From: Anaerococcus sp. | Lineage (GTDB): Bacteria > Bacillota > Clostridia > Tissierellales > Peptoniphilaceae | Length of the DNA: 12,151 nucleotides | NCBI RefSeq assembly: GCF_030825785.1 | Contig: NZ_JAPJPG010000046.1 | Location: forward strand, 1-12,151 | Reading direction: 5' to 3' | Part shown: positions 1 to 6,221 of the stretch, piece by piece | Numbering within the stretch: the stretch's first letter is position 1 | How the letters are laid out: each line of letters starts with the position of its first letter | The notes under the pieces: model-generated | The model's input: the letters and a program-made list of their open reading frames with translations, nothing else | Told to the model about the DNA's origin: nothing | The model's database searches: none | Program-made: the position numbers and the translations under genes

Positions 1-69
1 CTGATTAAGAATTTGGTTGATTATTATTTACCAACACGATTTGACAAAGAGCCTAATAAAATCTAAGGC

Positions 70-425
70 CTATGAGCAAAAGCTTGTAGGTCTTTTGCTT
101 TGCCCTCCCCTTCCCCTTGCTTCGACCAAACGTAGTGAGTGGAGAAGCCTCCAGAGAAATAGTAAAATTATAATTATTTTAAAACTCATAATTAAATCAA
201 GACTTCCATTAACACCATCTCGAACGGATGTGAGAGATCTGCAGTCTATGATGACATGTAGATATAAAAATTCATTTATCTACTAGAATACGTAAATAAC
301 AAAGTCTCAGACCATAAACGTCCCAAGGTTCTGTAGACCTCTCACGTAAAGTTCGAGGTGGCGTAACTAGGGAATATTTAATAAGAATAAAGATTATGTT
401 AAGAGATATCTCGACTACGCTAGAT
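70..425 (+). repeat. Intergenic structured repeat, copy A
   Basis: First of six related non-coding copies. It opens with a local hairpin (gcaaaag at 76-82 with cttttgc at 92-98) and a pyrimidine tract, then module Q (gcttcgacc...ggagaagcctcc, about 119-152), an AT-rich segment (154-214), module P' (ccatctcgaacgg...gagagatct, 215-240), a conserved core atgatgac (249-256), a stem gtagata/tatctac (about 259-282), and Q' (gtcccaagg...cgaggtgg, 320-361). A P-like palindrome (agagatatctcgac, from 402 to about 425) follows 40 bases after Q'. The upstream P module seen in copies B to E is absent, so this copy may be left-truncated. The segment 154-222 is nearly identical to the same part of copy C. 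Bases 1-69 show nothing I recognise. ATG-initiated frames across the copy follow no conserved protein and are not genes. Confidence 0.8.
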
Positions 426-440
426 GATATGCAAATTAAA

Positions 441-789
441 TAGATCTCTCGACTTACGCTCGAGACTAAGGTAGTGTAGGAAAGCATGCTTTCCTTCTCT
501 TTCCCTTGCTTCGAAATCAAGCCCGTCCGGCTCGGGGAGGACGTGGAGAAGCCTCCCGAGAAATAGTAAAAGTATAATTAAGCCCAGAATTACAGTAATT
601 CATGCTATTACCGCCATCTCGACAGATCGGAGCGATGAGAGATCTACAATCTATGATGACATGTCAAGATAATAGCTCATTTATCTACTTAAATAACTAA
701 CTAACGAAATCTTAAATCAAACACGTCCCAAAGTTCTGTAGACCTCTCGCTTAATCCTCTCAGAGCCGGACGGGCTTTTTTCGAGGTGG
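441..789 (+). repeat. Intergenic structured repeat, copy B (extended Q/Q' arms)
   Basis: Full modular copy. P (agatctctcgactt...ctcgag) begins at about 442, followed by a perfect 16-base palindrome ggaaagcatgctttcc (480-495), a pyrimidine tract, Q (510-556), an AT-rich part, P' (613-645), the atgatgac core (653-660) and Q' (725-789). Compared with copies A and C, Q carries an added aagcccgtccggctc (519-533) and Q' carries its exact reverse complement gagccggacgggctt (763-777). The 15-base match is perfect and spans a 229-base interval. Q' then has a T run (776-782) like an intrinsic terminator, although the loop would be very long. A degenerate P remnant (agagatgtc) lies at 832-840. Confidence 0.8.
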
Positions 790-942
790 TTATCTGTGGG
801 AATGTTTAATAAAAAAATATATTAAATGATAAGAGATGTCTATACTTTTGTCCACCCTAAGAGGAACATATGGAAAATCTTGACACACACCAGCCTCTGG
901 ATTAGAATCGTTTGCAAAATATTTTCTTAAGATTTTATCCAT
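790..942 (-). CDS. Small open frame or gene remnant, 50 codons, unknown
   Basis: On the minus strand an ATG at 942-940 opens a 50-codon frame that stops at 792-790, just outside the right end of repeat copy B. The first 39 codons look moderately protein-like: mixed hydrophobic and charged residues, codon choice like neighbouring genes, and a segment NPEAGVCQDFPYVPLRVDK. The last 11 codons are AT-rich and low-complexity. There is no Shine-Dalgarno sequence before the ATG. I do not recognise the peptide. It could be a decayed gene end truncated by the repeat, a small divergent gene opposite the aldehyde dehydrogenase, or chance. The presumed dehydrogenase promoter begins within 20 bases of its start. 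Confidence 0.15.
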   Translation of the reverse strand: MDKILRKYFANDSNPEAGVCQDFPYVPLRVDKSIDISYHLIYFFIKHSHR

Positions 943-955
943 CTATAGTAAATAA

Positions 956-986
956 TTGTTTATTAACTATTTCGCTTGGGTATTAT
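956..986 (+). promoter_or_regulatory. Weak candidate promoter for the aldehyde dehydrogenase
   Basis: A TATTAT -10 hexamer at 981-986 lies 41 bases before the ATG. The best upstream match is TTGTTT at 956-961, but the 19-base spacer is long. This is the only reasonable sigma-A-like pair close to the gene. The region 846-1026 otherwise shows no clear operator or riboswitch. Confidence 0.3.
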
Positions 987-1026
987 TTTTACTAGTAAGA
1001 AAGAATAATAATTTAAGGAGTTTTAA

Positions 1027-2499
1027 ATGAAAATTCAAGATAGATATGATTTATATATTAATGGCGAATGGATTAAGCCAGCATCAGGGGAATATCTAGA
1101 TGCGATAAATCCTGCTACAGGCGAGAAGATTGCTGAGTTTGCTACTGCAAACAACGAAGATGTAGATAGGGCAATTGAGGCCGCTAGGGCATGTTTTGAA
1201 GGAGAATACGGATCTTTCTCTAAAGAAGAACGTGCAAGCCTCCTATTTAAAATAGCAGATAGGATCGAAGAAAACTTAGAAGATCTAGCCACAATTGAGA
1301 CAATGGATAATGGTAAGGTAATTCGTGAGACTAAGACAGTTGACCTTCCTTGGGTTGTAGATCATTTTAGATATTTCGCTTCCCTCTTAAGAGCTGATGA
1401 AGATGAAATTTCTAAGCTTGACGGAAGATTTGTTTCAATTAGAAAAAGGGAGCCACTTGGAGTAGTTGCTCAAATGATTCCTTGGAACTTCCCACTCCTT
1501 ATGGCTGCCTGGAAGCTTGCACCAGCTATAGCAGGAGGAAACACTATAGTAATCTCCCCTTCTTCAAATACATCTATAGGCCTACTTGAGATGATTAGAA
1601 GAATCGAAGACCTCCTTCCAAAGGGAATTATCAATGTTGTAAGTGGTAGGGGTTCTGTAACTGGAGAATACCTCCAACACCACAAGGGCGTAGATAAGCT
1701 TGCCTTTACCGGTTCTACAAGCGTTGGTCGTCACATTGGTATTTCTGCAGCAGAAAACTTGATTCCTTCAACCTTAGAGCTTGGCGGAAAGTCTGCTCAT
1801 ATCATATTTGATGATGCCGATATCGAAAAGGCCCTAGAAGGTGCCCAAGTTGGAATCCTATTCAATCAAGGAGAAGTCTGCTCAGCCGGATCTAGACTCT
1901 TTATCCAAGAAGGAATCTACGATGAATTTGTAGAAAAACTTGTCAAAGCCTTCGAAAATGTAAAAGTAGGCAACCCTCTAGAAGAAGACACACAAATGGG
2001 TGCCCTAAGAGATGATAAAAGAATTCCTGTTATAGAAGAATTCATCAAAATATCAAGAGATGCTGGTGCAAAAGTTCTTACAGGTGGTAAGAGACTTACT
2101 GAAAACGGACTCGACAAGGGAGCCTTCTTCGCACCAACTATCCTTGCCGATGTTCCAGAAGATAACGACGCCTACAGAGAAGAAATCTTTGGACCAGTTG
2201 TAGTAATAAAGAAATTCAAGGATGAAGACGACGTTATTAAAATGGCTAATGACTCCCACTATGGGCTAGGTGGAGGAATCTACTCCAGCGACCTATATAG
2301 GATAATGGATGTTTCAAATAGACTAAAGACAGGAAGAATTTGGGTTAACACCTACAACCAATTCCCTGCAGGTGCACCGTTCGGTGGCTACAAGGATTCT
2401 GGTATAGGTAGGGAAACAGATAAGCTTGCCCTTGAAGCCTACACTCAAGTTAAAAATATCATCATTGATTCCTCAAAAGAAAAATTAGGTTTCTATTAA
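1027..2499 (+). CDS. NAD(P)-dependent aldehyde dehydrogenase (ALDH superfamily)
   Basis: Soluble cytosolic enzyme expected to oxidise an aldehyde to the carboxylic acid with NAD(P)+. The 490 residues match the usual ALDH length. Visible landmarks are PWNFP with the oxyanion Asn154, the Rossmann motif FTGSTSVG (227-234), the general base Glu251 in ELGGKS, the nucleophile Cys285 in QGEVCSAG, and EIFGP (386-390), whose Glu holds the nicotinamide ribose. The coenzyme segment reads VISPSSNTS, so Ser177 sits where many ALDHs have Lys (KPSE or KPAE type). I recall similar PSSST variants in staphylococcal AldA-type enzymes, so this probably marks a subfamily rather than a defect. The ATG is preceded by AAGGAG at 1015-1020 with a 6-base gap, which fixes the start. 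It is monocistronic, between repeat copy B and a terminator. The aldehyde substrate cannot be told from sequence. Confidence 0.93.
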   Translation: MKIQDRYDLYINGEWIKPASGEYLDAINPATGEKIAEFATANNEDVDRAIEAARACFEGEYGSFSKEERASLLFKIADRIEENLEDLATIETMDNGKVIRETKTVDLPWVVDHFRYFASLLRADEDEISKLDGRFVSIRKREPLGVVAQMIPWNFPLLMAAWKLAPAIAGGNTIVISPSSNTSIGLLEMIRRIEDLLPKGIINVVSGRGSVTGEYLQHHKGVDKLAFTGSTSVGRHIGISAAENLIPSTLELGGKSAHIIFDDADIEKALEGAQVGILFNQGEVCSAGSRLFIQEGIYDEFVEKLVKAFENVKVGNPLEEDTQMGALRDDKRIPVIEEFIKISRDAGAKVLTGGKRLTENGLDKGAFFAPTILADVPEDNDAYREEIFGPVVVIKKFKDEDDVIKMANDSHYGLGGGIYSSDLYRIMDVSNRLKTGRIWVNTYNQFPAGAPFGGYKDSGIGRETDKLALEAYTQVKNIIIDSSKEKLGFY

Positions 2500-2526
2500 A
2501 TAAAACTGTAATTAAATACGCATTCT

Positions 2527-2556
2527 AAAAGCCAACCCCTTAGTGGATTGGCTTTT
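2527..2556. terminator. Bidirectional intrinsic terminator
   Basis: The 9-base stem aaaagccaa (2527-2535) / ttggctttt (2548-2556) has a 12-base loop. T runs on one strand and A runs on the other let it serve both the aldehyde dehydrogenase (+) and the converging transporter gene that ends at 2561 (-). Confidence 0.88.
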
Positions 2557-2560
2557 ACTT

Positions 2561-3865
2561 TTAAAATGAAACTTTAAATATCAAGGCTATTACACAAAGT
2601 ATAATAGCAATTGGTGTGTAGATATATTTTCCAATCTTATACCAGCTATCACCGTATTTTTTCTCAGATCCTTGATTGATCTCTCCTATAAGCTTATCCT
2701 TAGCCAATACATAAAACCAAGTCACAGCTCCGATAGAAGCTCCTATTGGGATGATGTAGATTGAAATGACATCCATAAATGGACCCCATTGGCTTATCAT
2801 TTCCATATTGGCTCCCAAGCCAAAAACGAAAATTCCAATTAGGACTAGGGCGACATTTCTTTTCATCTTTGGGTATCTGTTCATAAGCGATTCTGCTACT
2901 ACTTCAAACATATTCTGTAGGGATGAAATACCAGCGAGTATTACCGCAAGATATAAGATTATTGCAAATAATCTACCCAAGAACATATCTTGTAGGATTG
3001 TAGGTAAGACTTGGAACAATAAACCTGGTCCACCTGCCTGATCCATCTTGTAGACCATTATAGCAGGGATTATAACGCAGGATGATAATAAGGCCGCTAT
3101 AGTATCTAGAAGACCAGTCATTTTTGATGAAGATACAATATCCTCACCCTTGCTTAGGTAGGCTCCACAAACTATCATCCCAGATCCCGTTACAGAAAGG
3201 GAAAAGAAGGCCTGGCCCATAGCTTGGACGATGGTATTTATATTAAGAGCATCACCGTCATATCTAAACATGTATTTGTAACCTTCGATTGCTCCATCAA
3301 GTGTCAAAATCTTAATTGCCAAAATAACAAAAAGAACAAAGAAGGTAGGCATCATGAACTTATTAGACTTTTCTATTGTCCTAGCCCCTCCTATACAGGT
3401 AATTAATGTTAGCACAATAATGGTAAGGTGAAATCCAACTACTGAGTAAGGCTTTTGGGAGAAGCTATCAAACCAAGTCGCTGCATCAGCTTCCATCAAT
3501 GATCCTGTAAGAGAATCCAACAAGGCTTTACTTATATAAGAAACAATTACAGCATAGCCTACTGCTATAAACAAGGAACCAAACAGAGGGACAAATCCTA
3601 TATACTTTCCTATAAGGGTATCCTTATTCTTGCTTTTAAAAGATTTGTAATAAGCACCTAAGGTTCCAGTACCTGCAAGCCTACCAACTGCAAACTCGCT
3701 AGATAGTCCCACATAGGAGAAAATAACTATAAATACCAAATAAGCTAGGAAAAATACTAGACCTCCCTGTTGGAACTTGTAAGGAAAACCCCAGACGTTT
3801 GCCATGCCGACAGCAGAACCAACCGCTGTCAATATAAAACCAATTTTTGAATTAAATTTATTCAT
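2561..3865 (-). CDS. NSS-family sodium-dependent amino-acid transporter, paralogue 1
   Basis: Integral membrane Na+:amino-acid symporter of the neurotransmitter:sodium symporter (SNF, LeuT-fold) family. The 434 residues hold about 11 hydrophobic helices: 8-28, 36-56, 85-115, 143-162, 170-188, 212-240, 248-272, 300-322, 336-352, 362-385 and 410-432. This matches the 11-helix bacterial type (Tyt1-like) rather than 12-helix LeuT. TM1 has the unwound signature GSAVGMANVWGFP with the Na+-ligand Asn23, and TM8 has AGISSLQ, whose two serines fit the Na2 site. Gly26 replaces the Arg of the usual N-x-x-RFP motif (LeuT Arg30, outer gate). The ATG at 3865 follows AAGGAG (3876-3871) by 5 bases. It is closely similar to the next gene along its whole length, so the pair is a tandem duplication. 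It has its own promoter. The substrate is unknown; tyrosine or another neutral or hydrophobic amino acid is plausible. Confidence 0.92.
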   Translation of the reverse strand: MNKFNSKIGFILTAVGSAVGMANVWGFPYKFQQGGLVFFLAYLVFIVIFSYVGLSSEFAVGRLAGTGTLGAYYKSFKSKNKDTLIGKYIGFVPLFGSLFIAVGYAVIVSYISKALLDSLTGSLMEADAATWFDSFSQKPYSVVGFHLTIIVLTLITCIGGARTIEKSNKFMMPTFFVLFVILAIKILTLDGAIEGYKYMFRYDGDALNINTIVQAMGQAFFSLSVTGSGMIVCGAYLSKGEDIVSSSKMTGLLDTIAALLSSCVIIPAIMVYKMDQAGGPGLLFQVLPTILQDMFLGRLFAIILYLAVILAGISSLQNMFEVVAESLMNRYPKMKRNVALVLIGIFVFGLGANMEMISQWGPFMDVISIYIIPIGASIGAVTWFYVLAKDKLIGEINQGSEKKYGDSWYKIGKYIYTPIAIILCVIALIFKVSF

Positions 3866-3914
3866 ATAAACTCCTTAACTTTAATATGTCTATATCGCTT
3901 TAAAGTATGTTAGT

Positions 3915-3942
3915 ATTATATCCCAAACTTTATATAAGTAAA
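3915..3942 (-). promoter_or_regulatory. Sigma-A-type promoter of transporter paralogue 1
   Basis: Reading the minus strand, a perfect TATAAT -10 (3920-3915) sits 16 bases after a TTTACT -35 (3942-3937). It lies about 50 bases upstream of the ATG at 3865 and just after the terminator of the preceding transporter gene, so paralogue 1 can be expressed separately. Confidence 0.7.
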
Positions 3943-3959
3943 GTTTTTTCTAAAGTTTC
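3925..3959. promoter_or_regulatory. Operator-like repeats over the -35 region
   Basis: A perfect inverted repeat, aaacttta (3925-3932) and taaagttt (3939-3946) with 6 bases between, covers the -35 hexamer and spacer. A second taaagttt follows at 3952-3959, 13 bases downstream in the same phase. Three equally spaced half-sites on a promoter suggest a repressor or activator site. The regulator is not identifiable here. Confidence 0.45.
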
Positions 3960-3964
3960 CATTT

Positions 3965-3986
3965 AAAAAATCCCTGAAGGGATTTT
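3965..3986 (-). terminator. Intrinsic terminator of transporter paralogue 2
   Basis: On the minus strand the 8-base stem aaaatccc / gggatttt (3986-3979 with 3974-3967) has a TTCA loop and runs into six T residues. It begins within the stop codon of the upstream transporter gene, so that gene ends very tightly, before the promoter of paralogue 1. Confidence 0.88.
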
Positions 3987-5277
3987 ACATTACTATTGTC
4001 AAAAGGCAAATCACTACTACAAGAGGCGTATAGAGATATTTTCCTATCCTATACCATCTATCTCCATATCTTCTCTTAGAACCTAGGTTGATCTCTCCTA
4101 TTAGAGTCTTCTTGTCCAGAACATAAAACCAAGTTATAGCACCAATCATCGCCCCTATAGGAATGATGTAGATTGATATAATATCCATAAAAGGCCCCCA
4201 CTGACTTATTTTTTCTATATTCACACCTACTATAAATACCAAGCTAGCTATTGCTATTAGAACAATTTTTCTATCCAATTTCTTAAATACATAGGTCACT
4301 GACTCTACTACTACCTCAAACATTATTTGAAGAGATGAAATTCCTGCAAACAATACAGCAAGATAGAGGATAATTGAAAAGAACCTCCCTCCTTCTATGT
4401 TTTGTAGGATTGTAGGTAGGACTTGGAACAAGAGCCCTGGACCTCCTGCCTGATCCATAGAAAAAACTATGACAGAGGGAATCATCACAAAAGCAGCAAC
4501 CATTGCAGCAATAGTGTCGAGAAGACCTGTCATCTTAGATGAATAGATTATATCCTCGTCCTTATGTAGATATGCACCACAGATCATCATAGCAGATCCT
4601 GTAATAGATAAGGAAAAGAAAGCCTGACCCATGGCTGAAACCACATTTCCAATACTTATCATCGACCTATCTATCCTAAACATATACCTATAACCTTCGA
4701 TGGCATTTGGTAGGCTGATAATCTTTATAGCTATAACTACAAAGAGGATGAAAAAGGCCGGCATCATAAATTTACTTGACTTCTCCAAAGTTTTGGCAGA
4801 ACCAAGACAGTTAATCAAGGTCAAAATAATAACTAAAAGATGATAAGGCCAAACTGAAAAGTCTCTTTCAGATAAGTTCTTGTACCAACTTCCTACATCA
4901 ACACTCATCAAAGTCCCAGTAGCTGAATCAACCAAGGCCTTAAAAATATAGGCAACTACAACTGCATAGCCAATTGTAAGAAGAACAAGGCCAATTAGAG
5001 GAAGGATTGATATAGCACGTCCCAGCTTAGGACTTTTCCCCTTACTCTCAAAGGCCTTCTCGTAAGATCCGATAGTGCCTGCCTCTGCAATTCTTCCTAT
5101 AGCAAACTCGCTCGAAAGTCCCACATAGGAAAAAAGACCTATAAAGAAGATATAGACTAGGAGGAAAAAAAATCCCCCTTCCTGGAGCTTGTAAGGAAAG
5201 CCCCACACATTGGCCATACCAACAGCTGATCCAACAGCCGTCAGTATAAAGCCAAGTCTAGAATTAAATTTGTTCAT
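3985..5277 (-). CDS. NSS-family sodium-dependent amino-acid transporter, paralogue 2
   Basis: Second Na+:amino-acid symporter of the NSS/SNF family: 430 residues, again about 11 membrane helices, with the same TM1 signature GSAVGMANVWGFP, the same Gly26 for the family Arg, and the AGISSLQ Na2 motif in TM8. It aligns with paralogue 1 from end to end without large gaps. The most divergent parts are the loops after TM2 and TM3, TM9 and the C-terminal helix, which suggests related but not identical substrates or regulation. Reading the minus strand, the ATG at 5277 follows AAAGGA (about 5288-5283) by a 5-base gap. The upstream region 5278-5362 contains no clear -35/-10 pair, and repeat copy C begins immediately beyond it. 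The gene terminates at a strong hairpin overlapping its stop codon, so the two paralogues are probably not one transcript. Confidence 0.92.
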   Translation of the reverse strand: MNKFNSRLGFILTAVGSAVGMANVWGFPYKLQEGGFFFLLVYIFFIGLFSYVGLSSEFAIGRIAEAGTIGSYEKAFESKGKSPKLGRAISILPLIGLVLLTIGYAVVVAYIFKALVDSATGTLMSVDVGSWYKNLSERDFSVWPYHLLVIILTLINCLGSAKTLEKSSKFMMPAFFILFVVIAIKIISLPNAIEGYRYMFRIDRSMISIGNVVSAMGQAFFSLSITGSAMMICGAYLHKDEDIIYSSKMTGLLDTIAAMVAAFVMIPSVIVFSMDQAGGPGLLFQVLPTILQNIEGGRFFSIILYLAVLFAGISSLQIMFEVVVESVTYVFKKLDRKIVLIAIASLVFIVGVNIEKISQWGPFMDIISIYIIPIGAMIGAITWFYVLDKKTLIGEINLGSKRRYGDRWYRIGKYLYTPLVVVICLLTIVM

Positions 5278-5362
5278 ATTATTCCTTTCTATAAATAAGC
5301 TAGTAAAAGTAAAGATTAAACAAAATCTCTACCCCTTAATTTCTATAGCTTAATAATCATTA

Positions 5363-5673
5363 AGAGATCTCTCGACTACGCTCGAGATAAGGGTATGTAA
5401 GAAAACGAAGTTTTCTCTCCTCTCCCCTTATTTCGACTGAACGAAGTGAATGGAGAAATCTCATGAGAAATAGTAAAATTATAATTATTTTAAAACTCAT
5501 AATTAAATCAAAACTTCCATTAACGCCATCTCGAAGAAGATACGACTGAGAGATCTACAGTACATGATGACATGTAAATAATACTGTTTAATTCATCTAC
5601 GCTCATCCTTAGCTAACAAAATCTCAAATCTAACACGTCCCAAGGTTCTATAGACCTCTCACATAAAGTTCGA
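5363..5673 (+). repeat. Intergenic structured repeat, copy C (simplest full copy)
   Basis: This copy shows the basic plan without insertions: P (agagatctctcgac..., 5363-5388), the GAA-triloop hairpin agaaaac-gaa-gttttct (5400-5416), a pyrimidine tract (5417-5427), Q (5428-5464), an AT-rich part with stem taattat/ataatta, P' (5527 to about 5562), the atgatgac core and Q' (5637-5673). Bases 5363-5416 are identical to 5705-5758 in copy D, and 5428-5464 are identical to 5868-5904. The next P, that of copy D, begins 31 bases after Q', so C and D are effectively tandem and may share that palindrome. Confidence 0.82.
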
Positions 5674-5704
5674 TTTACTGTAGATTATAGTCTTCTATAT
5701 TTTG

Positions 5705-6135
5705 AGAGATCTCTCGACTACGCTCGAGATAAGGGTATGTAAGAAAACGAAGTTTTCTAAAATTATTAGAACGCCATTCGGCGTTCTTTTGACCTTTGTT
5801 TCTACAAAACAAATGTCACTACACTATTTGTCTTTCAGACAAACAGTGGCCCAACAGGAGGGCGACCTTATTTCGACTGAACGAAGTGAATGGAGAAATC
5901 TCATTATATTAAAGATATCAATGTATAATCGTGTATGCATTGATATAATAGTTAAACAACAAATACGCCATCTCGAAGGAGGTACGACTGAGAGATCTAA
6001 AGTCTATGATGACATGTAGATATAAAAGTTCAAGTTATCTACTAGAATACATAAATAACAAAGTCTCAGACCAGACGTGTCCCAAAGTTCTGTAGACCTC
6101 TCGTCGCTTTCCCGTGGAAGCTCTGTCGAGGTGGA
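5705..6135 (+). repeat. Intergenic structured repeat, copy D (with hairpin cassette)
   Basis: Copy D has the same order as copy C: P (5705-5730), GAA hairpin (5742-5758), Q (5868-5904), P' (5968 to about 6000), the atgatgac core (6006-6013), the stem gtagata/tatctac, and Q' (6080-6135). Between the hairpin and Q the 11-base pyrimidine tract of copy C is replaced by 109 bases of consecutive hairpins (listed separately). The AT-rich segment differs from copies A and C and contains the partly complementary atatcaatgtataatcg / tgcattgatat pair around 5917-5945. Q' carries its own local imperfect hairpin (gctttcccgtggaagc). Confidence 0.82.
5759..5867. repeat. Four-hairpin cassette inserted in repeat copy D
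   Basis: Almost every base is in a stem. The hairpins are 5768-5787 (agaacgcc-attc-ggcgttct, followed by TTTT and terminator-like on the plus strand), 5791-5817 (gac and tttgttt with aaacaaa and gtc, one mismatch), 5822-5848 (cact and tttgtct with agacaaa and agtg, one mismatch, loop TTC, which is GAA on the other strand), and 5849-5863 (gccc/gggc). No coding potential is apparent. The flanks match copy C exactly, so the boundaries are clear. Confidence 0.75.
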
Positions 6136-6186
6136 TAACTGGGAAAGTACCTTTTTCGCCAATTATTATACATAACCTGTAGTCAT

Positions 6187-6220
6187 GAGATGTCTCGACT
6201 TACGCCCTCCATAAGGGTAT
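6187..6220 (+). repeat. Solo P module at the 3' end of trpS
   Basis: This variant of the P palindrome (gagatgtctcgactt... with ataagggtat at 6211-6220) stands 51 bases after Q' of copy D and one base from the trpS stop codon. Comparable P remnants follow Q' of copies A (402) and B (832), so this is probably the right boundary of the element. No separate T-run terminator for trpS is visible. Confidence 0.55.
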
Positions 6221-6221
6221 A

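Noticed and set aside
17..520. Open frames over repeat copies A and B (plus 17-286, minus 272-520)
   Set aside because: They follow repeat sequence, lack ribosome sites, and do not persist in the other copies.
5768..5787. Stand-alone terminator of a plus-strand gene
   Set aside because: The hairpin plus TTTT looks like a terminator, but no plus-strand gene precedes it, and it is one of four hairpins in a cassette.
5702..6019. 105-codon plus-strand frame over repeat copy D
   Set aside because: It runs through palindromes and the hairpin cassette, and the frame is not kept in copy C.
70..6135. CRISPR array
   Set aside because: The repeats are long, variable and modular, without regular short spacers, and no cas gene is present.
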